Positions 38,933 through 49,040 are shown, numbered from the stretch's first letter. The stretch: DNA of 64,000 bases from Flavobacterium nackdongense (GCF_004355225.1 NZ_CP037933.1:1798001-1862000); one strand, 5' to 3'. A program made the numbers and translations. The notes: generated by a model not told the origin, from the letters alone.

Positions 38933-39829
38933 ATGTCAATAGAAGTAAATAACATATCAAAAAGTTACGGTGCTCAAAAAGCTTTGGACAACGTTTCTTT
39001 TGCTGTCAAAAAAGGAGAAATTGTCGGCTTTTTGGGACCCAATGGCGCCGGAAAATCGACTTTAATGAAAATATTGACCACTTATATTGCTGCCGATGAG
39101 GGCGATGCGATTGTAAACGGATTTAATGTCCATTCGCAATCCAAATCTGTCCAACAATCCATTGGTTACCTTCCGGAACACAATCCGCTGTATTTGGATT
39201 TGTACGTAAGAGAATATTTGGCCTTCAATGCCAATGTTTATAAAGTAGCCAAATCCAGAATTGAAGAAGTAATTCAATTGACGGGTTTATCCAATGAAAG
39301 CCACAAGAAAATAGGGCAATTGTCCAAAGGCTACCGCCAACGTGTAGGATTGGCAAATGCTTTATTGCACAATCCAGATGTTTTGATTCTCGACGAACCA
39401 ACCACAGGTTTAGACCCGAACCAATTAGTCGAAATTCGTAATGTGATAAAAAATGTGGGCAAAGACAAAACTGTTTTTCTTTCGACACACATTATGCAGG
39501 AAGTCGAAGCCATTTGTGACCGTGTCATTATTATTGACCAAGGGAAAATTGTAGCCGACAAAAAACTTGACAACTTAATTTCGGAGGAAAAACAGCAAAT
39601 CATCGAAGTGGAATTTGACAAAACCGTCGAGGAACAATTGATTGCCAAAATCGAAAATCTTACTACTTATAAAAACACTCAAGACACTATTTGGGAATTG
39701 ACCTTCAATGCCGATAAAGATATGCGTCCTGCCGTTTTTGATTTTGCCAATGCCAATGCCTTGAAAACTCTACAATTGAATCAGAAAAATAAAAATCTGG
39801 AAGCGGTTTTCAGGGAAATGACGAAGTAA
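38933..39829 (+). CDS. gldA: Gliding motility ABC transporter ATP-binding protein GldA
   Basis: 298 residues. ABC ATPase with Walker A GPNGAGKST (about residue 37), Q-loop region YLPEHNPLY, signature LSKGYRQRVGLA, Walker B LILDEPTTGLDP and switch His in FLSTHIMQE. The N-terminal MSIEVNNISKSYGAQKALD and the whole layout match GldA of Flavobacterium johnsoniae, which works with GldF and GldG and is needed for gliding in that species. gldF and gldG are not adjacent, as is also known in relatives. A strong hairpin terminator follows. Confidence 0.9.
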   Translation: MSIEVNNISKSYGAQKALDNVSFAVKKGEIVGFLGPNGAGKSTLMKILTTYIAADEGDAIVNGFNVHSQSKSVQQSIGYLPEHNPLYLDLYVREYLAFNANVYKVAKSRIEEVIQLTGLSNESHKKIGQLSKGYRQRVGLANALLHNPDVLILDEPTTGLDPNQLVEIRNVIKNVGKDKTVFLSTHIMQEVEAICDRVIIIDQGKIVADKKLDNLISEEKQQIIEVEFDKTVEEQLIAKIENLTTYKNTQDTIWELTFNADKDMRPAVFDFANANALKTLQLNQKNKNLEAVFREMTK

Positions 39830-39852
39830 TGACGGCAAATTTTGGAATAAAA

Positions 39853-39889
39853 AAAACCGCAAAGAATTAAAAATTAATTCTTTGCGGTT
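39853..39889. terminator. Bidirectional terminator between gldA and tRNA-Leu
   Basis: AACCGCAAAGAATTAA / TTAATTCTTTGCGGTT is a long, nearly perfect inverted repeat, A-rich on one side and T-rich on the other, so it can serve both gldA and the tRNA-Leu transcript. Confidence 0.85.
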
Positions 39890-39897
39890 TAACTAAG

Positions 39898-39983
39898 TAC
39901 TCAGAGCGGGACTTGAACCCGCACGAACATTGCTGTTCACTGGATTTTAAGTCCAGCGTGTCTACCAATTTCACCATCCGAGC
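39898..39983 (-). tRNA. tRNA-Leu (anticodon TAA)
   Basis: 86 nt with a long variable arm, as in tRNA-Leu. The minus strand begins GCTCGGATGGTGAAATTGG, the anticodon arm is CTGGACT TAA AATCCAG, and the T-arm is GCGGGTTCAAGTCCCGC. The acceptor stem pairs GCTCGGA with TCTGAGT; discriminator A. The 5' end is the seed of the tandem repeat upstream. Confidence 0.95.
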
Positions 39984-40291
39984 ATTACTTTTCGATGTTA
40001 TATCTAATTTTTAGAAAAAATTAATTAAATACAGCACCATCCGAGCATTCTACTAATTTGATGTTATATCTAATTTTTAGAAAAAATTAATTAAATACAG
40101 CACCATCCGAGCATTTTACTAATTTAATGTTATATCTAATTTTTAGAAAAAATTAATTAAATACAGCACCATCCGAGCATTTTACTAATTTGATGTTATA
40201 TCTAATTTTTAGAAAAAATTAATTAAATACAGCACCATCCGAGCATTTTACTTTTTGATTTTAAATCTAATTGAAAATCAATTAAATCTAC
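39973..40291. repeat. 66-bp tandem repeat seeded by the tRNA-Leu 5' end
   Basis: ACCATCCGAGCA begins at 39973 (inside the tRNA gene), 40036, 40102, 40168 and 40234, giving periods of 63, 66, 66 and 66 bp. Each unit consists of the first 12 nt of tRNA-Leu (minus strand GCTCGGATGGTG) plus about 50 bp of its AT-rich upstream DNA; the fifth unit is degenerate. The array fills the space between tRNA-Leu and tRNA-Gly and holds no open reading frame. Confidence 0.92.
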
Positions 40292-40314
40292 CATCTACTA
40301 AGCGTATGGTTTTG

Positions 40315-40387
40315 AGCGAAAAACGGGGCTCGAACCCGCGACCTCGACCTTGGCAAGGTCGCGCTCTACCAACTGAGCTATTTTCGC
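40315..40387 (-). tRNA. tRNA-Gly (anticodon GCC)
   Basis: 73 nt. The minus strand begins GCGAAAATAGCTCAGTTGG, the anticodon arm is CGACCTT GCC AAGGTCG, and the T-arm is CGGGTTCGAGCCCCG. The acceptor stem pairs GCGAAAA with TTTTCGC; discriminator T. Confidence 0.95.
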
Positions 40388-40533
40388 ATTTTTCATTCTG
40401 TAAAAGAACTCAACACTTAATCGTATTGCGGATGCAAATTTAAGACATTAATTCAATTACACAAGCCTTTTTTGCAAAAAAAACACAGACAAAATATAAT
40501 CTTCTGATAACCTAATCTTTAAACTATGAGAAA

Positions 40534-43140
40534 CTATTTTTTTGTCAGCATTCTTTTGATTTCGTTGAGTTTCATCAAGGCTTCCATAGGGGTAATGCTA
40601 TTGATATCTAGACTCAAAATCTCGTCTTTGATTTCTTCCAACAAAGGATCGTCAAGATTGAAGAAACTCATTTGCATATCTTCTTTAGCCGATTTGATTC
40701 CATTTAGGGCATCGCTGGAATGATCTTTCTCCAATTTCTTCAACAACTTTTGCGCTTTCAAAATCACGATTTGTGGCATTCCCGCCATTTTAGCTACGTG
40801 AATTCCAAAACTGTGCGCACTTCCTCCTTTTACTAACTTTCGAATAAAAAGCACGGTGTCTTTTAGTTCTTTGACCGAAACATTGTAATTCTGTATTCTC
40901 GGTAAGGATTCACTCATTTCATTCAACTCGTGATAATGCGTGGCAAAAAGTGTTTTGGGTTGCGAAGGATGTTCGTGCAAAAACTCGGCAATGGCCCAAG
41001 CGATGGAAATTCCATCGTAAGTGCTGGTTCCGCGTCCTATTTCGTCCAACAACACCAAACTTCTATCGGAAATATTATTCAAGATAGAAGCAGTTTCATT
41101 CATTTCGACCATAAAAGTAGATTCGCCCATCGAAATATTATCACTTGCTCCTACTCTAGTAAATATTTTATCAATAATTCCCATTCGAACACGCTCTGCC
41201 GGCACAAAACTTCCCATTTGAGCCAAGAGTACAATTAAAGCCGTTTGACGCAAAATAGCCGATTTACCCGACATATTAGGCCCTGTAATCATTATCAATT
41301 GCTGCGTTTCTCTATCCAAGAAAACATCATTGGCAATGTAAGGCACGCCAACGGGCAGTTGTTTTTCGATAACGGGATGCCTGCCGTTTTTGATATCCAA
41401 TTCGAATGTTTCGTCGAGCTCTGGACAAACGTATTTGTTTTCAATCGCCAATTGCGTAAACGAACACAAACAATCGAGTTGCGCCACCAAATTGGCATTC
41501 ATTTGAACCGGTTTGATATAAGTGGCAATCCAAGAAACTAATTGCTCGAATAATTCGACTTCAATTTTATAAATTTTTTCTTCGGCACCCAGAATTTTGG
41601 TCTCGTATTCTTTTAGTTCCTCAGTAATATAACGTTCAGCGCTGACCAAAGTTTGTTTGCGAATCCATTCTGCGGGCACTTTATCTTTATGCGTGTTTCG
41701 AACTTCGATATAATAGCCAAAAACATTATTGAAGGAAATTTTCAAGGATGAAATACCAGTTCGTTCAGATTCTCGTTTTTCAATTCCTTCCAAAAATTCT
41801 TTTCCCGAGGTCGATATGGCACGCAATTCATCCAATTCAGCGTGAACCCCTTTGGCAATTGCATTCCCTTTGGCTACAGCCACTGGCGCATCCTGATTGA
41901 GAACCGTTTTTATTTTTTCGCGCAGTAAATCGCAGCTGTGCAGGCTGTCGCCAATGACTTTCACGGCTTCTTGCGGACTAGCCAATGCCAAAGTTTTTAT
42001 TGGAATAATAGCATCTAAAGATTCTTTTAAATATACAACTTCACGTGGCGAAACCTTGCCGGCGGCAATTTTAGAAATCAAACGTTCCAAATCCGAAATC
42101 TGTTTGATTTGCTTTTGAATGTTTTTCAACACTTCCTGATTTTCTTTCATATAGGAAACAACCTGATGGCGGCTTCGTATTTTATTCGCATCTTTCAAAG
42201 GCAAAGCCAACCAGCGTTTGAGCAAACGCCCACCCATTGGCGAAAGCGTTTTGTCGATAACATCCAGCAGCGTCACCGCATTGGGATTGTAACTGTGATA
42301 TAATTCAAGGTTTCGAATCGTAAATCGATCCATCCAAACGTAGGCGTCTTCAGCAATGCGCTGAATCGCCGTAATATGTTGCACTTTGTTGTGTTGGGTT
42401 TCGGATAAATAATATAAAATCGCTCCCGAAGCGATAATGCCTTCTTTCAATTCTTCGACACCAAAACCTTTGAGTGAAACCGTCTGAAAATGTTTGGTCA
42501 AAGTCTCGAAAGCATAATCTTCTTTGTAAATCCAATCTTCGAGATAAAAACTATGATAATCCTCTCCGAAAGTTTCCCGGAAATCATTTTTATTATTTTT
42601 AGGTACTAGAACTTCACTGGGACTGAAATTCTGCAACAATTTATCAATATATTCAGCATTGCCTTGCGCTGTGAGAAATTCACCAGTAGAAACATCTAAA
42701 AACGAAATTCCGATGGATTTATTGGCAAAATAAACGGCTGCCAAGAAATTGTTGGTCTTCGATTGCAGCACCTCATCATTCATCGAAACACCCGGAGTTA
42801 CAAGCTCTGTAACGCCACGTTTCACGATGGTTTTGGTCATTTTTGGATCTTCGAGTTGGTCGCAAATCGCTACACGAAGTCCCGCTTTGACTAATTTTGG
42901 CAAGTAGGTATTAATGGAATGATGCGGAAAACCCGCCAAAGCGGTTTCGGTTTCGGAGCCGGCGCCACGTTTGGTCAATGTAATCCCCAGAATTTTCGAG
43001 GCCCGAATGGCATCTTCGCCAAAGGTTTCATAAAAGTCTCCGACTCTAAACAACAAACAGGCATCCGGATATTTCCTTTTGATTTCGTTGTATTGCTTCA
43101 TTAAAGGCGTTTCCTTGACCACTTTTTCTTTTGCTGACAA
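40534..43140 (-). CDS. mutS: DNA mismatch repair protein MutS
   Basis: About 868 residues with a TTG start at 43140 ([17 protein letters not shown]); an ATG at 43206 would add 22 residues not seen in relatives. Domain I carries the mismatch-reading [11 protein letters not shown]. The C-terminal ATPase has Walker [13 protein letters not shown], Walker [17 protein letters not shown] and [11 protein letters not shown], followed by the helix-turn-helix dimer region. Length and order match MutS1. It recognises mismatches and recruits MutL. Adjacent to the two tRNA genes; divergent from the DUF1573 gene. Confidence 0.95.
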   Translation of the reverse strand: MSAKEKVVKETPLMKQYNEIKRKYPDACLLFRVGDFYETFGEDAIRASKILGITLTKRGAGSETETALAGFPHHSINTYLPKLVKAGLRVAICDQLEDPKMTKTIVKRGVTELVTPGVSMNDEVLQSKTNNFLAAVYFANKSIGISFLDVSTGEFLTAQGNAEYIDKLLQNFSPSEVLVPKNNKNDFRETFGEDYHSFYLEDWIYKEDYAFETLTKHFQTVSLKGFGVEELKEGIIASGAILYYLSETQHNKVQHITAIQRIAEDAYVWMDRFTIRNLELYHSYNPNAVTLLDVIDKTLSPMGGRLLKRWLALPLKDANKIRSRHQVVSYMKENQEVLKNIQKQIKQISDLERLISKIAAGKVSPREVVYLKESLDAIIPIKTLALASPQEAVKVIGDSLHSCDLLREKIKTVLNQDAPVAVAKGNAIAKGVHAELDELRAISTSGKEFLEGIEKRESERTGISSLKISFNNVFGYYIEVRNTHKDKVPAEWIRKQTLVSAERYITEELKEYETKILGAEEKIYKIEVELFEQLVSWIATYIKPVQMNANLVAQLDCLCSFTQLAIENKYVCPELDETFELDIKNGRHPVIEKQLPVGVPYIANDVFLDRETQQLIMITGPNMSGKSAILRQTALIVLLAQMGSFVPAERVRMGIIDKIFTRVGASDNISMGESTFMVEMNETASILNNISDRSLVLLDEIGRGTSTYDGISIAWAIAEFLHEHPSQPKTLFATHYHELNEMSESLPRIQNYNVSVKELKDTVLFIRKLVKGGSAHSFGIHVAKMAGMPQIVILKAQKLLKKLEKDHSSDALNGIKSAKEDMQMSFFNLDDPLLEEIKDEILSLDINSITPMEALMKLNEIKRMLTKK

Positions 43141-43237
43141 AATTTGTATTTTAAATTTAATAGAAGGCGAATTTATATATTTTATGCCGAATTTCGAACA
43201 CTCCATAAATTTAAAACATATTTAAGCAATTTTTAAG

Positions 43238-43266
43238 TTGAATTTTCGATTTTTTCTATAAATTTG
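43238..43266 (+). promoter_or_regulatory. Promoter of the DUF1573 gene
   Basis: TTG at 43238-43240 and TAAATTTG at 43259-43266 are 18 nt apart, a good match to the Bacteroidota promoter, placing the start about 20 nt before the ATG at 43293. Confidence 0.65.
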
Positions 43267-43292
43267 TCTCTCAATTTTAAATTAAAATAACG

Positions 43293-43760
43293 ATGAAAAA
43301 AATTATTGCTCTTTCAATAGCGCTGTTGGCATTCACTTTTTCTAATGCCCAAGAAACTTCAAAAGCGACCAAATCTGTAAAAAAAGCGACAGCAAAAACA
43401 ACTGCACCAGCCTTACCTAAAGTAGAAGGTGCGGGAATGGTTTTCGTATCTGAAACCATCGATTATGGTACGATTGCTGCGAATTCAGATGGCAAAAGAG
43501 AGTTTGTTTTCACCAATAATGGCAACAAACCATTAATCATAACCAATGCTGCTGGTTCTTGTGGTTGTACTGTTCCTTCTTATTCTAAAGAACCGATCGC
43601 ACCTGGAGCGAAAGGTGTAATTGGCGTAAAATACGATACTTCAAGAGCTGGACAACCATTCACAAAAACCGTAACAATCACTTCAAATGCGGCAGGAACC
43701 CCTTCGAAAGTCTTGACCATCAAAGGAAATGTACTTGCTGCTGAGGCTCCGAAAAGCTAA
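43293..43760 (+). CDS. DUF1573 domain exported protein
   Basis: 155 residues. Signal peptide about 1-19 (ending SNAQ), a Lys/Ala/Thr-rich linker, then an Ig-like DUF1573 domain (about 50-150) with FVFTNNGNKPLIITNAAGS and the conserved CGCTVPSYSKEPIAPGAKG. Such proteins are common in Bacteroidota and likely periplasmic or surface; the CGC motif may bind metal or form a disulfide. Function unknown. Confidence 0.82.
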   Translation: MKKIIALSIALLAFTFSNAQETSKATKSVKKATAKTTAPALPKVEGAGMVFVSETIDYGTIAANSDGKREFVFTNNGNKPLIITNAAGSCGCTVPSYSKEPIAPGAKGVIGVKYDTSRAGQPFTKTVTITSNAAGTPSKVLTIKGNVLAAEAPKS

Positions 43761-43778
43761 ATTTTAAATTATTATTCT

Positions 43779-43812
43779 AAAAAAGCTTCCTTAATTTTGG
43801 AAGCTTTTTTTT
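43779..43812 (+). terminator. Intrinsic terminator of the DUF1573 gene
   Basis: AAAAAAGCTTCC TTAATTTT GGAAGC followed by eight T. The T tract ends 21 bp before the next start codon. Confidence 0.9.
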
Positions 43813-43832
43813 ATTTAATACCGTTCAAAACA

Positions 43833-44396
43833 ATGAGAAAACTAGAAAACAGTGAACTCGACCGAAAATCAATTGAAGATTTTAAACAATCCAAAAAGAC
43901 GCCAATTATCCTTGTGCTGGATGACATTCGCAGCTTGCATAATATTGGCTCCGTTTTTAGAACAGCTGATGCTTTCTTGGTTGAAAAGATATATTTGTGC
44001 GGCATAACAGCTACGCCTCCCAACAAGGAAATACACAAAACCGCACTTGGCGCTACCGAAACTGTAGCTTGGGAACATCATACCAATGTGCTTGAAGTGA
44101 TCCAGAAATTGAAAGACGAAAAAGTCACCGTATTGGCAATCGAACAAGTAGAAAGTGCTGTTTTTCTTCAAGATTTTACTGTTGAAAAGGACAAAAAGTA
44201 TGCTTTAGTTTTTGGCAACGAAGTATTTGGAGTTTCTCAAGATGCAGTTGCTATTTGTGATGGTTGTATCGAAATCCCACAATTGGGCACCAAACATTCT
44301 TTAAACATTTCCGTAAGTGCTGGAATAGTCGTTTGGGATTTGTTTAAAAAAATGAAAGCCCCCCAACCCCCGACGGGGGAGTTTCGCATAAAATAA
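43833..44396 (+). CDS. TrmH/SpoU-family RNA methyltransferase
   Basis: 187 residues from ATG 43833 (MRKLENSELDRKS). SPOUT knot methyltransferase: motif 1 LDDIRSLHNIGSVFRTADAF, motif 2 ALVFGNEVFGVS and motif 3 IPQLGTKHSLNISVSAGIVVWDL. It methylates a ribose 2'-OH in tRNA or rRNA; which site is unclear. The final dozen residues (KAPQPPTGEFRIK) come from a CCCCC/GGGGG repeat (44358-44387). Confidence 0.9.
   Translation: MRKLENSELDRKSIEDFKQSKKTPIILVLDDIRSLHNIGSVFRTADAFLVEKIYLCGITATPPNKEIHKTALGATETVAWEHHTNVLEVIQKLKDEKVTVLAIEQVESAVFLQDFTVEKDKKYALVFGNEVFGVSQDAVAICDGCIEIPQLGTKHSLNISVSAGIVVWDLFKKMKAPQPPTGEFRIK
44358..44387. repeat. CCCCC/GGGGG repeat forming the TrmH-type C-terminus
   Basis: AAGCCCCCCAACCCCC followed by GACGGGGGAGTTTCGC, a member of the same family as at 21722, 29274, 29384 and 34617, read in frame as the end of the methyltransferase gene. 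Confidence 0.75.
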
Positions 44397-44466
44397 CTAA
44401 TCGAAATCTGATTATTCACATATCCTTTACTATTTTTACACCATCGTTTAAGAAACTAAACACATA

Positions 44467-47400
44467 ATGAAAAAGTTGTTTTTTCTCGTCGTACTACTCT
44501 CTAATTTTTTGGGTTATACCCAATATACTTTAATTCCTGATGCGAATTTTGAGAAGGCGTTGATTGGTTTAGGAATTGATAGTGGGGCAATTGATGGGAA
44601 AGTGCTTACTGCAAATGTGAGTGGCGTAACAGATTTGAATGTATCATACAAAACAATAACTGATTTAAAAGGAATTGAAGATTTCCAAAATCTAAAAAAT
44701 TTTAATTGTCTATGGAATCAATTAACTAGTATCGATTTATCTAAAAATATCGTATTATCTAATTTAGATTGTTCAAATAATCTACTGACAACTTTAGACA
44801 CTTCTAAAAACACAGCTTTAACTAATTTAAATTGCTCCTTTAATCAATTAACGAGTTTGGATGTTTCTAATAATACCGTTTTGAATAAACTATATTGTGA
44901 TTCTAATCAATTAAAGAGTTTAGATGTTTCTAAGAATTCGGTATTAAACTATTTGAATTTTTCTGAGAATCAATTAACAAATTTAGATTTCACAAAAAAC
45001 ACTAATTTATTTGTCTTGTCTTGTTTCAATAATAACTTAAAAAGTTTAGATGTTTCTAAAAATTTTGGTTTAACTACTTTATATTGTTACAATAATCAGT
45101 TAACCAGCCTTAATTTAAAAAACGGTGGTAATGGTATTTTGTATTTTCGGGGAGGAAACAACCCAAATCTAAACTGCATACAAGTAGATAACAAAACATT
45201 TTCCGACACCAATTGGTCGGCATTTAAAGACGCCACAGCCACTTTCTCAGAAAACTGTAGTAAAACAGCTGCTCCAATCGCACCCCCAGTAATCACAGCA
45301 ACAGGAAATCAAACCTATTGCCCAGGAACGTCTTTAAAAATTGTGGAAACCATTTCCATAACAAGCGACCCTGCAGAGCCAAGCACAGACGCGATTTACA
45401 TTCAGATCTCTTCGGGTTATGCCAACGGTCAAGACCAATTAACACTGGCTAATCCAACAGTTCATTCAAACATTACAAGCAGTTGGGATGCAACAGCTGG
45501 AAAACTAAAATTATACAGCCCTACAGGAAATAAAATACTTTACACAGACTTTGTTTCGGCTATCAAAGATGTTGAATTTAGCAATTCATCACCAAGCCCA
45601 ACAGGCAATAGAAATTTTTCTATTACAATTGGATCGGCCAATTTTTTGCCCTCTACAGGTCATTACTATGAATACGTTCCACTAATTGGTATCACTTGGA
45701 CCAGTGCAAAAGTGGCAGCGGAAGGCCTCAATTATTACGGTTTAAAAGGCTATTTAGCAACTATTTTATCTGCAGAAGAAGCCCAAATTTCTGGTGAACA
45801 AGCCTCAGGAGCTGGCTGGATTGGCGGAACCGACCAAGAAATTGAAGGAACTTGGAAATGGGTCACAGGACCTGAAGGCTTAGCCAATAGTGGAACAGGA
45901 ATCGTTTTTTGGAACGGATTAGTCAATGGTTCCACGCCCAATTACGCGAAATGGAACACAAACGAACCAAACCAATATTTAGGCCGTGAAGAAGATTATG
46001 CACATATCACTGCTCCAGGGGTAGGTATAACTGGATCTTGGAATGACTTGACAATCACTGGCGATCCAAATGGAGATTATCAACCGAAAGGCTACATAGT
46101 AGAATATGGTGGTATGCCTGGCGATCCTGTGCTTCAGATTTCGGCGAGTACGGCAATGAAAATGTCTCAACTGACCATAACTCCACCAAGTGCCATTTGT
46201 TTTGGAGAAAAAACGACACTACAAGCCAGTTCTACATCGGGAACAATAAATTGGTATGATGCTGCAACCGGGGGGACTTTGCTACAAACGGGGACCAGTT
46301 TTACAACACCTATACTTAATGCTACTACCACTTATTATGTTGATAATGGCTGTTCGGCACGAACTCCTATGACTGTAACTGTAAATCCGTTGCCCAATAT
46401 TAATCCTGTTGCTATTCCAAGACAATGTGACGATAACCAAGACGGAGTTTTTGTTTTCAACACAGCAACTCTTGAATCTACTTTGCTAAATGGGCTAACC
46501 AATGTTACCGTAACCTACTTCGACTCCTTGGACAATCCCTTAAAAGATGCTACTGGAAAATTAATCACTAGTCCGTTTCCTGCCAATTTCGCGACTACAT
46601 CACAAACCATTAAAGTGGTGGTTACCGAAAATAATACGTTGAAATGCGCTAACAAAACAACGATTCCATTTATTGTAGACGATTTGCCTGAAGCGTTTGC
46701 TGTTCCCGCAACTGTAACAACGGCTTGCGATGACGAACCCATGCCGTCGAATCAAGACGGAAAATTTCCTTTCAATACTTCAAATATTGAAACAACTATT
46801 TTAGGTGGACAAACCGGAATGAAAGTGAGTTATTTGGATAAAAATGGCAACCCATTATCAAGTCCTCTTCCCAATCCTTTTTTAACAACTAGTCAAATTG
46901 TAACCGTCAAAGTAGAGAACACAATAAATCCGAGTTGTTTTGCCACTACCACTTTGAATTTTGTTGTTCACCCATTGCCCATCGTAAATGACGTTACTAT
47001 AATTCAATGCGATACCGATTTAGTTGTCGATGGAAAAACATACTTCAATTTAACAGTAAAAAATGCTGACATTTCCAGCAATTTCGCCAATGAAACTTTT
47101 ACGTATTACAGTTCGTTAAACGGAGCCACTAATGCTATTTCAGCTGATTTAATTGTAAATCCGTTGGCATTCGAAAACACAACGCCAACATTAATGGATG
47201 TTTGGGCTAGAATTTCGAATAAAATTACGGGCTGTTCAAGTGTTGCCAAAATCACTTTGAAAGTACCTGCCACAAATATTCCGCCTACTTATAAAATTCC
47301 ATTTGCACCCGTTTGCGATGATTTTTTGGATGCCAATGGAAACAATACTATCAACAACAATAAACGTGACGGAATAACCACTTTCGATTTTTCATCTACT

Positions 47401-48945
47401 AAAGGAACTATCTTAGCATTACTCCCAACTAATCAAACTTATGCTATCAATTACTATAAAAACGAAGCGGATGCTTTGGCGGAATTGAATGTGATTTCCG
47501 ATATTTCCAACTACAGAAACATTGGTTATCCTAATTCGCAAGACATTTGGATCCGCATCGACAGCGATTTAGACAATGCTTGTTACGGTTTAGGCCCCTA
47601 TTTAACTTTAAATGTCGAAGCCTTGCCTTTTGCCAATGCAGTACCCATTCCGAGGCAATGCGACGATAATGCGGATGGCATTTTCCCTTTCGATACGACT
47701 TCACTCGAATCGGATTTATTAAAAGGACAAACTAATGTTAACGTAACTTATTTTGACCAAGCCAACAATCCCCTAAAAGATGCCAACGGAGTTTTAATCA
47801 CAAGTCCATTTCCATCCAGTTTTGCTTCAAAGTCGCAAACCATCAAAGCGGTCGTAACCAATGCTACACTTCAAGCCTGCTATGATGAAACCGACATTAC
47901 CTTTATAGTCGATAATTCGCCTGTTGCATTTACGGTTCCTTCAAGCTTAACTACTACTTGCGATGACGAAGCTGATCCTATCAATCAAGATGGAAAATTT
48001 GCTTTTGATACCTCAACCTTCGAAACTACTATTCTCGGAGGTCAAACGGGAATGCAGGTCAAATATTACGACCAAAATAATGTGTTATTGCCTAGTCCTT
48101 TGCCCAATCCATTTGTAACTAATACACAAAATGTTACGGTTAAAGTTGAAAATCCATTAAACCTAATTTGTACCGCAACCACCACTTTGAATTTTATAAT
48201 CAACCCGACTCCCAAGATCGATTTGAATTTAGATGGCGCTGATAATGAATTGGTTTGTTCCAATCTTGCTACTTTTTTTGTAACACTTGATGCTGCAATA
48301 ACCGATGGCACACCGACCACTGATTATGATTATGTATGGGAAAAAGATGGGAAATCTATTGGCACTAATTCGCCCACACTGCCTGTAAACGAAGAGGGAA
48401 TCTACACGGTTGAAGTGACCAATAATTCAGGTTGTAGCAGTATTCGAACCATAACCGTCACCGCTTCGAATGTGGCCGATTTTACTGTGGATGTTGTAGA
48501 TTTAACCGATGTCAATACGGTCACCGTCACCGCAACCGGTCCAGGAGATTACCAATACAGTTTAGATGAACCCAATGGCTTTTGGCAAGATTCGAATGTA
48601 TTTACTAATGTTCCCGCTGGAGTTCATATCGTCTATGTCAATGATAAAAACGGCTGTGGAACCGTGAATCAAGAAATTATACTAGTAGGAGTTCCAAAAT
48701 TTTTCACACCCAACGGCGATTCTTATAATGATGTTTGGGAAATAAAAGGCGTGGCAAAATACCCGCAGGCCGAAGTCCAAGTATTCGATCGTTTTGGAAA
48801 GTATCTAACAACGCTAAACGCGATCAATAAAAATTGGAACGGAATGTACAATGGTGCTCCATTGCCCGCCGACGATTATTGGTATATCTTAAATTTAGGA
48901 AATGGTACACCAGAAATAAAAGGTCATTTTTCGCTAAAAAGGTAG
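44467..48945 (+). CDS. Large surface protein: LRR, C-type lectin-like and type B T9SS sorting domains
   Basis: 1492 residues. Signal peptide about 1-18. About eight 21-residue leucine-rich units of the form LTxLDxSxNxxLxxLxCxxN (about 55-230). A C-type lectin-like domain (about 397-545) has NEPNQYLG with an EPN sugar-binding motif near 499 and GSWNDL near 522. An Ig-like region (about 555-640) with WYDAATGG follows. Two related 198-residue modules (about 641-838 and 1052-1248) each begin with PRQCDDN-DG. A gliding-motility-associated C-terminal domain (about 1410-1492) with FFTPNGDSYNDVWEIKG and the ending IKGHFSLKR marks it as type IX secretion cargo. Probably an adhesin; the ligand is unknown. 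Confidence 0.9.
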   Translation: MKKLFFLVVLLSNFLGYTQYTLIPDANFEKALIGLGIDSGAIDGKVLTANVSGVTDLNVSYKTITDLKGIEDFQNLKNFNCLWNQLTSIDLSKNIVLSNLDCSNNLLTTLDTSKNTALTNLNCSFNQLTSLDVSNNTVLNKLYCDSNQLKSLDVSKNSVLNYLNFSENQLTNLDFTKNTNLFVLSCFNNNLKSLDVSKNFGLTTLYCYNNQLTSLNLKNGGNGILYFRGGNNPNLNCIQVDNKTFSDTNWSAFKDATATFSENCSKTAAPIAPPVITATGNQTYCPGTSLKIVETISITSDPAEPSTDAIYIQISSGYANGQDQLTLANPTVHSNITSSWDATAGKLKLYSPTGNKILYTDFVSAIKDVEFSNSSPSPTGNRNFSITIGSANFLPSTGHYYEYVPLIGITWTSAKVAAEGLNYYGLKGYLATILSAEEAQISGEQASGAGWIGGTDQEIEGTWKWVTGPEGLANSGTGIVFWNGLVNGSTPNYAKWNTNEPNQYLGREEDYAHITAPGVGITGSWNDLTITGDPNGDYQPKGYIVEYGGMPGDPVLQISASTAMKMSQLTITPPSAICFGEKTTLQASSTSGTINWYDAATGGTLLQTGTSFTTPILNATTTYYVDNGCSARTPMTVTVNPLPNINPVAIPRQCDDNQDGVFVFNTATLESTLLNGLTNVTVTYFDSLDNPLKDATGKLITSPFPANFATTSQTIKVVVTENNTLKCANKTTIPFIVDDLPEAFAVPATVTTACDDEPMPSNQDGKFPFNTSNIETTILGGQTGMKVSYLDKNGNPLSSPLPNPFLTTSQIVTVKVENTINPSCFATTTLNFVVHPLPIVNDVTIIQCDTDLVVDGKTYFNLTVKNADISSNFANETFTYYSSLNGATNAISADLIVNPLAFENTTPTLMDVWARISNKITGCSSVAKITLKVPATNIPPTYKIPFAPVCDDFLDANGNNTINNNKRDGITTFDFSSTKGTILALLPTNQTYAINYYKNEADALAELNVISDISNYRNIGYPNSQDIWIRIDSDLDNACYGLGPYLTLNVEALPFANAVPIPRQCDDNADGIFPFDTTSLESDLLKGQTNVNVTYFDQANNPLKDANGVLITSPFPSSFASKSQTIKAVVTNATLQACYDETDITFIVDNSPVAFTVPSSLTTTCDDEADPINQDGKFAFDTSTFETTILGGQTGMQVKYYDQNNVLLPSPLPNPFVTNTQNVTVKVENPLNLICTATTTLNFIINPTPKIDLNLDGADNELVCSNLATFFVTLDAAITDGTPTTDYDYVWEKDGKSIGTNSPTLPVNEEGIYTVEVTNNSGCSSIRTITVTASNVADFTVDVVDLTDVNTVTVTATGPGDYQYSLDEPNGFWQDSNVFTNVPAGVHIVYVNDKNGCGTVNQEIILVGVPKFFTPNGDSYNDVWEIKGVAKYPQAEVQVFDRFGKYLTTLNAINKNWNGMYNGAPLPADDYWYILNLGNGTPEIKGHFSLKR

Positions 48946-49040
48946 TAAAATGACACTCAAGGGGTACACATTTAAGTGAAATTTGATCATGAAATCAAAA
49001 ATAGCTGGATTTTCGAACTGCCAGATTTTGGAAAATAATT

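Noticed and set aside
39973..40291. Possible CRISPR array
   Set aside because: The units are contiguous 63-66-bp tandem copies with no variable spacers, and no cas genes are near.
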